Origin: CAVRAW01 sp963716135
GTDB taxonomy: Bacteria > Planctomycetota > Planctomycetia > Pirellulales > JADZDJ01
Length of the DNA stretch: 64,000 bases
Direction of reading: 5' to 3'
Assembly: GCA_963716135.1 (NCBI GenBank)
Contig: OY970289.1
Coordinates: forward strand, 4,030,001-4,094,000
The notes beneath the pieces are model-generated. The model was given only the letters and a program-made list of their open reading frames with translations, was not told the DNA's origin and made no database searches. Both the position numbers and the translations under genes were made by a program. Position 1 is the stretch's first letter; each line of letters begins with the position of its first letter. Positions 8,515-18,002 of the stretch are shown here, in pieces.

Positions 8515-10815
8515 CTATCCCCCCAGCGTGCCGCGCATCTGCATTGGCTGCAGCAAAATCCAAACGCCGGCCGCAAACAATGCCAGCAGCAATGTCGCCC
8601 ACGGCGCGGCGGCCTTCACCGCGGACATCCGCGAGTTGATCAGCGACAGCGCCATACGCCAGGCCGTGTATAACGAGAGCAACAAACCCACGTCGAGCAT
8701 CAATAGCTCCGCCTTCAACAGCCAATCCGGTGCGGGCCGGCAGCACGAGCAAACCCAGTTCGGCGCGCCCAATGACGCTAGGCCAAAGTCGGCCGCGAAT
8801 CGCTGCGTGACGGGAACGATCGTGTCGAAACTGGTGAAAAAATGAAAACTGTAGTGCGCCAGCCACATCGCAAAACCCAGTGGCACAAGCGACCACGCAA
8901 ATCGACAGCCCAATTGCCGCGCCGACATTTTTCGCAGGCCAAGCGTGCGGCTGGCAATTGTCGCCGCGCTGATGGCGATCGCAGGCAACAAGAACAGCGC
9001 CAGGCCATAGAAGAGCGTGGTCGCTAATAGCGTGGACGACAATCCCATTGCGGCGCTTGATTGGTGCAGAACTTCGACAACCGGCGACACCATCCCAGCG
9101 GCATTGGCAAACGCGCCGAATACCAACACAAGCGCCAGAGCGGTGAAATCGAACCGACGGCTCAACCGGCCAATGCCCGAGCGCGGCCCATCGCGCCAAA
9201 GCGTCTTCGAGGGGACGACGGCAAGCACGCCGACATTGTCGTGCGGGCATGCTTGCACGCAATCGAGACAGAACGTGCAATCGAGATTGCCCGTCTTTCG
9301 CGGCTGGAACAAATGCAGTTCGCACCCGCGCAAGGCGCCGACTGCGGGATCTGTTCTGCCGTGAATGCAGTCGTGAGTGCGGCAGGAAGTGCAAATCGCC
9401 GGTTCGCGCACTTTCACTTCCAGCGGCGAAATGATCGATAGCACGAAGTTGAATTGCCCGATGGGGCACACGTATTTGCAAAAGGCCGCGTCGCGGAAAG
9501 TGCCGTCGATCACCAGCGCACCGATGAAGTAGGCCAGAATGATCCAGGCGGTTAGCCAAGGACTGTTCCACAGCGCCATTGCCTCATAGGCCCATAAGAA
9601 GATCGCCACCAGCGCCACGGCGAGCCATTTCGTTCGCAACCAGGTGGGCCAAACGCGCGCGGCCGGCAGCCAGCGCCGAGCGATCGCGCGCGGCAACATG
9701 AACGGGCAGCCGTAACAAAACACGTTCCCTGCGGCCAAGAGCCCGATCACCACCAGCCCGCGCCAATGAATCCATGGAACGATGCCGGCCAAATTCATCG
9801 GTGCGGCCTGCGGACCGCGGAATCCGTCGAACATCACCACCAGCGTCACCAGCAGCACGGCGCACTGCACGATGCGGCGGGTATAGCGCCAGCGGAGGAT
9901 GAGGCCGATCAAGGGAACAGCGAGAAGATCGAAGTGCGGAGTGCGGAGTGCGGAGTGCGGAATGCTGATCGCGCTTTGACTCCGCACTCCGAACTCCGAA
10001 CTCCGCGCTTGTAACAACCGCACCCCGATCCATGCCAACGGCACCAAAAACACCACCGAACCGGGAACCCACATGATTACGCCGGCGATCGATTGATCGT
10101 CAAGCGCCGAAACTCCGCCCAGTCGCGGCATCGTGAGGTAGTACGGATATAAAACCTGGTCTGAAAATGTGAGCAGCGCCGCGAGAATCGTGTTTTGCAC
10201 GTCGGCAAGTATCAAATACGGCACAAGCAACCACGTCGACCATTCGGGCCGCGCAGGATACGGACGTACGACCGGATACCAGAAAATCATTCCCGCAAGC
10301 AAGAAACAAACATGTTGCGCATAATGCCAGGCGGGATTGGCGAGTGCCAGTTCGTAGGTGGGCGGCAGATGCCATAACCAAGTGGCAGCGACAAAAATTA
10401 TCCACGCGGTGATCGGATGCGTCAGGACAGTGGCCAATCGCACCAATGGCGTCCATCGCAAAAGCGGCGCCGCCCAGCAACGCCGAATCTCTCGTGGCAA
10501 TCCGCGCACTAGTGGAAATAGCGGCGCACCCAGCCACAGCAAGGGCGGGGCGACCATCATCAATAGCAGGTGCTGCAGCATGTGCACCTGCAAAAGCAGT
10601 GGCGCGAACGTTTCAATCGGCGAGGCCAGCGCAAGATAAATGACGATCAATCCGCCGATGAATGCGGCCGGCAGGCTACCATCCCAGCTTTTCGCAGCGC
10701 GACGCCGCAACGCGCGCCAGCCGCGCAAATAAATCGCCGCGGTCAGCAGCAAAGCGGCCGCCAGCGCAGGCTGCGCGGGCCAAGAGGAAAACACAGCATC
10801 GAAGGTCGTAGTCAT
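8515..10815 (-). CDS. CtaG-like oxidase assembly protein fused to a NosR/CcoG-like 4Fe-4S membrane protein
   Basis: 766 residues from the ATG at 10815 (the open frame continues upstream but there it only mirrors the cytochrome b-c gene). Residues 1-270 are a CtaG_Cox11-type (PF09678) membrane domain with HMLQHLLLMMVAPPLLWLG and the WLWHLPPTYELAL region, known to help build caa3 oxidases. From about residue 310 it becomes a NosR/CcoG-like polytopic domain with FCYGCPFMLPR, FCKYVCPIGQFN, CTSCRTHDCIHG and CTFCLDCVQACP, i.e. two 4Fe-4S clusters. The fusion suggests electron delivery or copper loading for the oxidase encoded upstream. A repeat-derived insertion (9931-10010) lies in frame between the two halves. 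Confidence 0.8.
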   Translation of the reverse strand: MTTTFDAVFSSWPAQPALAAALLLTAAIYLRGWRALRRRAAKSWDGSLPAAFIGGLIVIYLALASPIETFAPLLLQVHMLQHLLLMMVAPPLLWLGAPLFPLVRGLPREIRRCWAAPLLRWTPLVRLATVLTHPITAWIIFVAATWLWHLPPTYELALANPAWHYAQHVCFLLAGMIFWYPVVRPYPARPEWSTWLLVPYLILADVQNTILAALLTFSDQVLYPYYLTMPRLGGVSALDDQSIAGVIMWVPGSVVFLVPLAWIGVRLLQARSSEFGVRSQSAISIPHSALRTPHFDLLAVPLIGLILRWRYTRRIVQCAVLLVTLVVMFDGFRGPQAAPMNLAGIVPWIHWRGLVVIGLLAAGNVFCYGCPFMLPRAIARRWLPAARVWPTWLRTKWLAVALVAIFLWAYEAMALWNSPWLTAWIILAYFIGALVIDGTFRDAAFCKYVCPIGQFNFVLSIISPLEVKVREPAICTSCRTHDCIHGRTDPAVGALRGCELHLFQPRKTGNLDCTFCLDCVQACPHDNVGVLAVVPSKTLWRDGPRSGIGRLSRRFDFTALALVLVFGAFANAAGMVSPVVEVLHQSSAAMGLSSTLLATTLFYGLALFLLPAIAISAATIASRTLGLRKMSARQLGCRFAWSLVPLGFAMWLAHYSFHFFTSFDTIVPVTQRFAADFGLASLGAPNWVCSCCRPAPDWLLKAELLMLDVGLLLSLYTAWRMALSLINSRMSAVKAAAPWATLLLALFAAGVWILLQPMQMRGTLGG
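9931..10010. repeat. Inverted GTGCGGAGTGCGGA / ACTCCGCACTCCGAA repeat inserted in frame
   Basis: The left arm (about 9931-9964) has four GTGCGGA units; the right arm (about 9979-10010) has the complementary ACTCCGCACT and ACTCCGA units, so the segment can fold into a long hairpin. It adds about 26 residues (reading SSEFGVRSQS ... IPHSALRTPHF) between the CtaG-like and NosR-like parts without breaking the frame. The residues EFGVRS/SALRTPH are the translation product of this repeat, not a domain. Confidence 0.75.
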
Positions 10816-10862
10816 GGCAGAGCAACAGGGTTGCGAATGCCCAAGGATCGCGCCTGACCAAA

Positions 10863-12308
10863 TTATTTCACGGGCGGCTGCGGCGGCTCGGTCCCGGAGG
10901 GACGCAAGCTCACCAAAAAGGTGACCAGCGCCGTCATCTCCGCCGGGCTGATTTGCTTCCCGTAGGCGGGCATATTGCCGCCGCCGGGGGTGCCGTTGCT
11001 GATTTGATCGACGAGTTGATCCGCGGTGAGCTTCGCGCCGACTTTGCTCAGATCGGGCCCGCGCTTTCCGCCGACGCCATTCAGTGCATGGCAATTGCGG
11101 CACTGTTTGTTTTGAAACGCGACTGCGCCCTGCAGCTCCAGCGGCGTGGCGGCGCCGACCATCGACGGCGGCACGGGGTCGGCGCTCCAGGCGGTCATCA
11201 CCGGCGACCAAGGCGACTCATTCCCCAGATGCGTGAGCACTCCCAGGATCGTGTAAATCACGATCACTCCCAACACGGCAACCGGCCTGCGGCTGGGCGC
11301 TCGCTCGCCGCGGTTGGAAACAAACGGCACCGCCAGCAAACCGAGGACCAGCACCGGCGGCAGCACCAGCATGATCACCGTTTCTGCCGACGGCGGGCTG
11401 AGCGACAACAGTCCGAACAGCCACATGAATGGCCAATCCGGCCGCGGATTGGCGCCGGCCAGCGTGGGATCGGGGGGCGATGTTGGCCCCTTCGGGCCCA
11501 CCACGGCAGCGATCACGACCACGACGATCACGGTCAATGCGGAGAAGAGAATATCTTTGGTCATCGAATCGCCGCAGAACGGCTCGCCGCGGCGCAATTC
11601 CAATTCATATTCAGCGTCGTAAGTGCGAGGCTCGACAATTTGGCCGGGCCGCGGCGGCACGCTCACGCCCAACTTCACCACTAGCCACAAGTGCACGCTC
11701 AGCAAAATGATCAAAAGCGCGGGGATCACAAACACGTGCAGCGCAAAGAAGCGGCTCAGCGTGTCGGCGCCGATGATCGGTCCGCCCAACAGTAAATCGA
11801 CAATGGTTGGTCCCGCGCCGGGCACTCGGCCCATCATGGCCGCCCCCACGCCGACGCCCCAATAAGCATCTGGGTCCCAGCGCAAAACCTGGCCGGTGAA
11901 CGCCATGCCCAACGTGCACAACAACAAAAACACGCCGACGACCCAGGTAAGTTCGCGCGGATATTTATACGCCCCGTGCAAGAACACTTGCGTCATGTGC
12001 ACCAACACCATCACCACCATGGCCGAGCTGGACCAGTAATGCAGCGACCGCAGAAACCAGCCCCAGGGCTGCTGATAATTCAAGTACAACAGCGTTTCGT
12101 AAGCCTGGTCGGCGCCAGGCACATACGTCAGAGCCAGGCAGATGCCGGTCAGAATCTGAATCACAAACAGCGTCAGCGAAGCGCTGCCGAACACATACCA
12201 CCAGCCCATCGGACCCGACAATTCGCGCGGCACGGGATGACGCATCATCGGCATCAGGCTTTCGCTGATGCCCAGCCGAACGTCGAACCATCGCAGTAAA
12301 CGTTTCAT
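10863..12308 (-). CDS. Cytochrome b of a bc-type complex fused to a C-terminal cytochrome c
   Basis: 481 residues from the ATG at 12308, five bases after the end of the Rieske gene. The N-terminal half is cytochrome b (haem-ligand helices with RSLHYWSSSAMVVMVLVH and FFALHVFVIPALLIILLSVH). The quinol-site position usually PEWY reads PDWP (NPRPDWPFMWLFGLL), closer to menaquinol-type enzymes. After further membrane helices, a mono-haem cytochrome c domain begins near residue 380 with CRNCH at about 403 and a Met ligand in GNMPAYG. It oxidises quinol and passes electrons through the Rieske centre to c-type haems, then to the caa3 oxidase of the same operon. An open frame running on upstream of 12308 is only the frameshifted Rieske gene. 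Confidence 0.9.
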   Translation of the reverse strand: MKRLLRWFDVRLGISESLMPMMRHPVPRELSGPMGWWYVFGSASLTLFVIQILTGICLALTYVPGADQAYETLLYLNYQQPWGWFLRSLHYWSSSAMVVMVLVHMTQVFLHGAYKYPRELTWVVGVFLLLCTLGMAFTGQVLRWDPDAYWGVGVGAAMMGRVPGAGPTIVDLLLGGPIIGADTLSRFFALHVFVIPALLIILLSVHLWLVVKLGVSVPPRPGQIVEPRTYDAEYELELRRGEPFCGDSMTKDILFSALTVIVVVVIAAVVGPKGPTSPPDPTLAGANPRPDWPFMWLFGLLSLSPPSAETVIMLVLPPVLVLGLLAVPFVSNRGERAPSRRPVAVLGVIVIYTILGVLTHLGNESPWSPVMTAWSADPVPPSMVGAATPLELQGAVAFQNKQCRNCHALNGVGGKRGPDLSKVGAKLTADQLVDQISNGTPGGGNMPAYGKQISPAEMTALVTFLVSLRPSGTEPPQPPVK

Positions 12309-12312
12309 CCGA

Positions 12313-12887
12313 TTATCCGTTGCCGGAGGGTCCTTCGATGAATTTGTGATGCAACGTCGGCAGGAAAGGGGCTTTGATGTACAGTTGCGGCTCGGAATCG
12401 TTGGCCTCTTGAGCCACACGCCACACGCATTTGTAAAGGCCTTCCGGCGGCGGACCGCTCGCGCGCTCGCCATCCTCGTAGTACACGCCGCCATGGCAGG
12501 GGCACATGAACAGGCCCGATTGCGGGAACCATTCGACGGGGCAGCCCAAGTGCGTGCAGAAATTGGTGAACACCAGAAATTGATCCTGATATTTGTCGTC
12601 GCGCCCATATAGCGCACATAGACGCCGGTTTGCGCCACGACGCCGTCCCAAGGTTGGCCCAAGGGGTTTCTGAATGTTGCCAATCGCGTTTCGTGCAAGG
12701 GGAATTTGCTAACGGGCCCGAGCGGCGTCCACGGATCGGGCTTGGCAAGTTTCAAAGCGCCGGCGAGATACCCGACCCCCGGTACGGCAAGCACCGCCGC
12801 CGCGGCGGCGCTCACCAAGGCAGTGAGCCATATGAGAAAGCTACGGCGCGGAGCGGTGGATGTCAGCGGGCTGGGATTGGTGTTCAT
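12313..12887 (-). CDS. Rieske 2Fe-2S protein of the bc complex (frameshifted)
   Basis: The ATG at 12887 overlaps the stop of the upstream gene (ATGA). The protein starts with a twin-arginine-like/anchor segment (RRSFLIWLTALVSAAAAAVLAVPG) and carries the two cluster-binding boxes CTHLGC and CPCHGG. The frame changes near 12605, after GVYVRYMG; the continuation (GRDDKYQDQFLVFTNFCTHLG) is in another frame and ends at 12313. Joined, it is about 190 residues, normal for QcrA/PetC. Both Fe-S motifs are intact, so a sequencing indel is more likely than gene loss. It acts with the cytochrome b-c fusion just downstream. Confidence 0.85.
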
Positions 12888-14461
12888 GGAAGTTGTTGTT
12901 CCGTGGGCTCAACGAGTATTCGCTCAGGGCGTTTTTTGTCGGCCCGCCATTGGGCCAACAATGCGACCAGGTCAGTAACTTGTTCGGCGGTGAGCGGCTT
13001 GAAGTTTTCGTCGCGGCCGTCGGTCTCGGCGAAACTCGGCATGTGTTCAGACAGATCGTTGCGGCCGGTGATAATGTATCGACGCAAGATCTGGTCGCTC
13101 GATAGCGCCAGGAACGCGGGATCGTGGATCGCGCCGCCGATGTTGGCTCCTTCGCCGTTGGCGCCGTGGCAACTGGCGCAGGCGTCCGCCCACACTTTGG
13201 CGCCGGCGGTTGCATTACCGGCGGTATTCCCGGGAACGAGGGGAGGTGCGTTCTGCGGAACTTCCGCGGAGCCGGCCTCCTGCCATTTCGCGCGGATTCC
13301 TTCCACCAGCGCCGCCACTTGCTTCTCGGTGAGCGGGCCGCCGCTTCTTTGCGACCAGGCCGGCATCAACGTGCCGGAGCGGCCGTCGGCAATTACTTTG
13401 TGGAGCTCGTCGTCGGTGACCAGCGACAGATACAGCGATTCATTCAACGGCGGGCCAGGCCCTTCGATTCCGTCCGCGCCGTGGCAAGCCGCGCAGCGCT
13501 GCGCATACAGCGTAGAGAACTGTGTGATGTCTTGTGGCATGCGATATGCGTCGGCAGGATTCGGCTTGCCGGGCAGGTTGTCGTTGCAGCCGGAAAACAG
13601 AATGCACATGGCCGCCAGACAGCCGAGCCACCCGCCGGGAATCGAAGACCCGCCGCCGGAGCCGCGCGGCGCGATCGGAATTTTTTCGGAACGCATGATC
13701 ACGATCGACGTGGCAATTCCGTACAACAATTGCGAGACGACATACCAGGGCCACTGGATGTAGTGGTTGAGCACCGGGTTGACTAGTCCCATCATGCTGT
13801 GGTTTGCGCCCGACCACAGAAGCGGCAGGATCAGCCCGCCGAAAAGCAACGGCCCGCCTGGAATGGATGGCAAGGTCGGCAATAGCACGCCGCCGACCAT
13901 GCCGAAGCTGATCGACATCAATACATGCATCACGCCGGCGCCGACGAACAGCCACGGATGAAATGCCTCCAATTGCTGCACGAGTTGGTCCGGCGGCAGA
14001 TCGGACAAGCCGGGCACGACCATGCCGGCCAGCAGGTTGACAGGGAACCAAATCGTGTGGCCGCTCCAAACGCCCCAGGCCAGCGCGGGGATCGGCATCA
14101 ACAAACCACCGAGGATGCCACCTTTGATGCCGGCGGAAATCGGATGCACTTTTTCCGGCAATTGGAAACGATAGCCGACGGCGCCAGGTTTGAGCTGCCC
14201 GACGGTGCCGGGACGCGGGGCCACCTCTTTTGCCCGCTGCGCTGCTTCCACGAGGGGTTCATGCTCGTGGCCGCGGCCGGGAAGCAATTGCACGATCCAG
14301 CCGAGCAGGCTGATGACCAACAGCGCACCGCCGAGGATGCAAAACACCAGGCTGGTTGCCACGCCAAGGGCAAATAGCGCAACCGCCAGCGCGATCACGA
14401 TCGGCCACGCCGTAGGTCGCGGCATTTCAACCGATTCATGTTCCCGCGGGTTCGTGGCCAT
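12884..14461 (-). CDS. Membrane protein with two C-terminal cytochrome c domains
   Basis: 525 residues from the ATG at 14461. The N-terminal 290 residues hold about six membrane helices; the first pair resembles small oxidase subunit IV-like segments and the remainder is a planctomycete-type polytopic domain. A lipoprotein-like hydrophobic stretch (AAMCILFSGC) leads to two cytochrome c domains with CAACH at about 323 and CASCH at about 428. The position between oxidase subunit III and the Rieske gene suggests it carries electrons between the bc complex and the oxidase; that role is inferred. It overlaps the Rieske start by four bases, so translation is probably coupled. Confidence 0.75.
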   Translation of the reverse strand: MATNPREHESVEMPRPTAWPIVIALAVALFALGVATSLVFCILGGALLVISLLGWIVQLLPGRGHEHEPLVEAAQRAKEVAPRPGTVGQLKPGAVGYRFQLPEKVHPISAGIKGGILGGLLMPIPALAWGVWSGHTIWFPVNLLAGMVVPGLSDLPPDQLVQQLEAFHPWLFVGAGVMHVLMSISFGMVGGVLLPTLPSIPGGPLLFGGLILPLLWSGANHSMMGLVNPVLNHYIQWPWYVVSQLLYGIATSIVIMRSEKIPIAPRGSGGGSSIPGGWLGCLAAMCILFSGCNDNLPGKPNPADAYRMPQDITQFSTLYAQRCAACHGADGIEGPGPPLNESLYLSLVTDDELHKVIADGRSGTLMPAWSQRSGGPLTEKQVAALVEGIRAKWQEAGSAEVPQNAPPLVPGNTAGNATAGAKVWADACASCHGANGEGANIGGAIHDPAFLALSSDQILRRYIITGRNDLSEHMPSFAETDGRDENFKPLTAEQVTDLVALLAQWRADKKRPERILVEPTEQQLP

Positions 14462-14467
14462 CGCCCA

Positions 14468-15079
14468 TCAAGTTCCGATCAAATACACCAACGAAAACAC
14501 GACCACCCACACTCCGTCGACGAAGTGCCAATACCAGGAGACGACTTGCACGCCGACCGGATTATCGGCGGTGATTTTCCTCCGCCAGGCCAGCACGAAG
14601 ACAATCGACAGAACGATCAGGCCGACCGTTACGTGAGCAGCGTGGAAACCGACCAACGTGAAATAACTGCTGCCGAATAGATTGCGGCTAATGGTCAGTC
14701 CGTAGCGGCCGATCAGTTCGCTCCATTCCTTGGCGGTGCAAGCCAGGAATGTGGCGCCCAGCAAGATCGTTAATCCCCAAAATCCGAGAAATGCGCCGCG
14801 GCGGCCGCCATGCGCCGCGCGCTCGGCGAAATGCACGGTGGCGCTGCTGGTGAACAAGCAAGCGGTCCCGACCAAGACCAGAGGCAGATGAAAAACCTGC
14901 GCCGGCGACGGAACGCTGTCCTTCGTTTCCCGGAGGAAGACAATATAGGTAGTGATCAGCGTGCTGAAGAACGCGACTTCAGATAACAAAAATGCGAGCA
15001 TTCCGGCCTGCTCAGGCAGCCAGCGACTGGCGGACGGCGATTCCAACGGCGCAGCGGCAACGGCAGTATCGGTCGTCAT
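14468..15079 (-). CDS. ctaE: Cytochrome c oxidase subunit III
   Basis: About 203 residues from the ATG at 15079, whose ATGA overlaps the stop of ctaD. It shows the subunit III/CtaE pattern of five membrane helices, with FLLSEVAFFSTLITTYIVFL, the helix with SSYFTLVGFHAAHVTVGLI, and the conserved end VVSWYWHFVDGVWVVVFSLVYL. Subunit III stabilises the catalytic core and the oxygen path; it has no redox centre. Length fits the short five-helix caa3-type form. The assignment is unambiguous. Confidence 0.93.
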   Translation of the reverse strand: MTTDTAVAAAPLESPSASRWLPEQAGMLAFLLSEVAFFSTLITTYIVFLRETKDSVPSPAQVFHLPLVLVGTACLFTSSATVHFAERAAHGGRRGAFLGFWGLTILLGATFLACTAKEWSELIGRYGLTISRNLFGSSYFTLVGFHAAHVTVGLIVLSIVFVLAWRRKITADNPVGVQVVSWYWHFVDGVWVVVFSLVYLIGT

Positions 15080-16720
15080 TCGTATTTCCAATCCGGGTCG
15101 TCAGGGTGCTTCAAGTCCCACAGCGGGCGGCGGCTGCGCACCGTGGGCACCACGTCGAAGTTGTAGCTCGGCGGCGGCGACGTGGTCGCCCATTCCAGCG
15201 TCCAGGCGTCCCAAGGGTCGTCCCCCGCGGGTTTGCCCCAGCGCAGCGACCAAATAATGTTGATCACGAAAATTAAATAGCTGGGCACCTGCACGGCCGC
15301 GCCGAAAGTGCTGATTTTGTTCCACAATTCCCAAGGGCGATCGGGCAGATAGGTATAGATTCGCCGCGGCATCCCCAGCATGCCGGAGATGTGCATCGGC
15401 CCAAAGGTCAGAATGAAACCGATCAACAGCAGCCAGAATTGCCACTTGGCCAGACGCTCCGACAGCATGCGCCCGGTGACTTTGGGAAACCAATAATGGA
15501 TGCCGGAAAAAACGCCAAACAGCGTGCCGCCGATCAGCACCCAATGGAAATGCCCGACCACGAAATACGTGTCGGACACCTGAAAATCAAACGGCGCCGC
15601 GGCGAGCATGATGCCCGTCAATCCGCCCAGCACGAACATCGAAAGGAAGCCGCAGCAAAACAGCATGGGAGATGCCAGGCGGATGTGCCCGCCATACATC
15701 GTGGCTAGCCAATTGAAAAACTTGATGCCGGTAGGAATGGAGACCAGCAAACTCGCGCCGGCGAAATACATGTCCAGCGTGCGGTTCATGCCGGCGGCAA
15801 ACATGTGGTGCGCCCACACTCCCATGCTGATGAACACGATCGCCATCGTCGCGGCGGCCATGAATTCGTAGCCGAACAGCACCTTGCGCAAACACCGGAA
15901 TGACGTCGGAGATCATGCCGAACGCGGGCAAAATCAAGATGTACACCTCGGGATGGCCAAAGAACCAAAACAAATGCTGCCACAAATAGGCCGAGCCGCC
16001 GTTTTGCGGACTGAAGAAATTGGCCCCCAACACTCGATCGAATTCGACCATCACCAAGGCAGCGGTGAGCGGCGGTATGGCAAGCAGGATCTGGACGGCG
16101 GTCCAGAGAATCGTCCAGGTGAAAAATGGAATCTTGCGCAGGGTCATGCCGGGGCAGCGCATGGTAAGAATCGTGGCAACGAAGTTCACCCCTGCGGCAA
16201 TCGTGCCGATGCCGCTGACGAGCAACCCCAGGGCCCAGAAATCGACGCCCGACCCACGAGCAAACGTGCGCTCCGTAAGCGGCGCGTACGCAAACCAACC
16301 GATCGCCGGGGGACCACCAGGCACGAAAAAGCTGAAGTACGCCAACAAGCCGCCGAACAGCGTCACCCAGAATCCGAAAGCATTGATCCGCGGGAAAGCC
16401 ATGTCGCGCGCCCCAATTTGCAGCGGCACCACATAATTGGCGATGCCGATCAGGATGGGCATCCCCACGAAGAACACCATCGTGGTGCCATGCATCGTGA
16501 AGAATTGATTGAAGGTGTCCGGCCCCAAGAAATTATTGGCCGGCTTGACCAGTTGCCAGCGCAATGCAAGCGCCTCGGAGCCGGCGATCACTAAAAACAC
16601 GATCGCCATCAGCACGTACATGATGCCGATGCGCTTGTGGTCGACGGTGATGACCCACTCGTGCAGACGAGCGGTCCACGCGGGACGATCCAACAGTGTG
16701 GGTTTAGCGACGGTGGCCAT
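15076..16720 (-). CDS. ctaD: Cytochrome c oxidase subunit I (frameshifted)
   Basis: Catalytic haem-copper subunit that reduces oxygen and pumps protons. From the ATG at 16720: VITVDHKRIGIMYV at the start, low-spin haem ligand region FTMHGTTMVFF, CuB/Tyr region WFFGHPEVYILILPAFGMIS, then after a frame change near 15890 the pair WAHHMF and the haem region VGHFHWVLIGGTLFG. All haem and copper histidines are therefore present. The joined length is about 548 residues, normal for the A-type. The break falls between DVIPVFAQ and RKVLFGYEF, normally contiguous. It lies 58 bases downstream of ctaC and overlaps ctaE. Confidence 0.92.
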
Positions 16721-16778
16721 GCGGTGCGTTTCGGGATTGTCAGTTATCCGTCGGGCTTGCCCGGCGTGGTTATAAAAA

Positions 16779-17845
16779 TTATCTCAACGTCATCAGATAA
16801 TCGGTGATCTGGTCTACGGTTTGATCGTTCAGTCCGAATGCCGGCATCAGGCAGCCGGTCTTGGCCTGCTGCGGATTGGCGATCCAGCGGCGCAAATTCA
16901 GACGATTCAGCTCGATCGTGCCGCCGGCGATCGTTTTCCGAGCCGCCAGGTGCGTGAGGTCGGGCCCGAATTTACCTTGTGCCGCCGTGCCGCGGATGGT
17001 GTGGCAGTTGACGCACGAATGCGCGAGGAAACTTTGCCTGCCGTCGCTCGTGGCGGCGTCACTGGCGGCAGGCTTGGCCTCGTTCGCCAGCCAGGCGGCG
17101 AATTCTCGCGGCGGATCGACGTAAACTCGCAATAGCATGCCGGCATGCTGCGTGCCGCAATATTCGGCGCACTGGCCGACATACAGCCCCGGCTCTGCCG
17201 CTTGAAACCACGTCTGATTCGTGCGCCCGGAATCAAATCGGTCTTACCGGCCAGCCGCGGCACCCAAAAGCTATGGCACACATCGGCCGATTGCAGCGTC
17301 AGATAAATCGGCCGGGCCGGCCCGCCGCGCGATGCCGAGTCTTCCTCGATTGCCGCAGTTGCCGGAACATGCAATTCGTTGGCGGTCACGATGCCGGGCG
17401 CTTGCTCGTCGGCCGGTTCGATCACATATTCCCACCACCATTGATGACCGATCACGGTCGCGCGCAAAGGCTGCGCGCCGGCGGGCACGCGATCTGGATT
17501 CACGCGCACTTCAAACTCCGTGCGCACGATGACCAGCGTGAGCAGAAAGACGATGATCGCCGGCGCCACGGTCCAGGCGATTTCAATGGGGATGCTGCCG
17601 TAGACTTGCGGCGGCTCGGTGGCCACTGTTCGCGGGGCAATATCGTCTGCCGGCTTTCCGCGCCGGAATCGAACCAGGGAATAAAGCAGCACTCCCCAGA
17701 CCACCGCCAAAATGAACAATGACGCCGCCGTCACAAACAGGAACAGATAACGAATCGACTCCGCCGGCGGAGAAGCGGGGCTGAGGGTGGACACATTCTC
17801 CAACGGTCCACCCGCTGCGGCGGCAATTAAAAACAGATTGGGCAT
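16779..17845 (-). CDS. ctaC: Cytochrome c oxidase subunit II with fused cytochrome c domain (frameshifted)
   Basis: The chosen ATG at 17845 has AAGGGG eight bases upstream; an ATG at 17890 is an alternative. Order: two membrane helices (IRYLFLFVTAASLFILAVVWG; AWTVAPAIIVFLLTLVIV), then the cupredoxin domain with GHQWWWEY and HSFWVP. The frame changes near 17232 inside the CuA region; the other frame supplies GQCAEYCGTQHAGM with the CuA cysteines, histidine and methionine. A C-terminal mono-haem cytochrome c follows (CVNCH, Met ligand in LMPAFG). This is the caa3 arrangement that takes electrons directly from the bc complex. First gene of the leftward respiratory operon. Confidence 0.92.
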
Positions 17846-17970
17846 CTTGGGCCCCTTGGACGACGCCGCGGCGTCGCCGGTTGCTTCCATGACTCGCAAG
17901 CGGCCAGCTCTGATGCGCACCGCTCGTAGACGAACGTGCGATCAATGTATACAAAGAAAGGCGATTTGGT

Positions 17971-17980
17971 AAAGCGCTTT
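17971..17980. promoter_or_regulatory. AAAGCGCTTT palindrome in the divergent ctaC/pgl promoter region
   Basis: A perfect 10-base palindrome sits in an AT-richer gap between ctaC (leftward) and pgl (rightward). The core resembles LacI/GalR-family operators, including cre-like sites. Its place upstream of sugar-phosphate genes makes a carbon-responsive repressor plausible, but no regulator is encoded nearby. Confidence 0.3.
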
Positions 17981-18002
17981 TTGCACTTACTTCGATCCGC
18001 GA

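Noticed and set aside
10816..11211. N-terminal extension of the CtaG-NosR open frame
   Set aside because: These 132 codons lie over the cytochrome b-c gene in a different frame, are Arg-rich and have no membrane or export features; the real start is the ATG at 10815.
10863..12887. A 674-codon open frame that seems to encode one giant Rieske-cytochrome b protein
   Set aside because: The part between about 12605 and 12308 is translated in the wrong frame (no Rieske motifs, Arg/Ser-rich noise), while the correct Rieske boxes lie in another frame ending at 12313. The cytochrome b has its own ATG at 12308.
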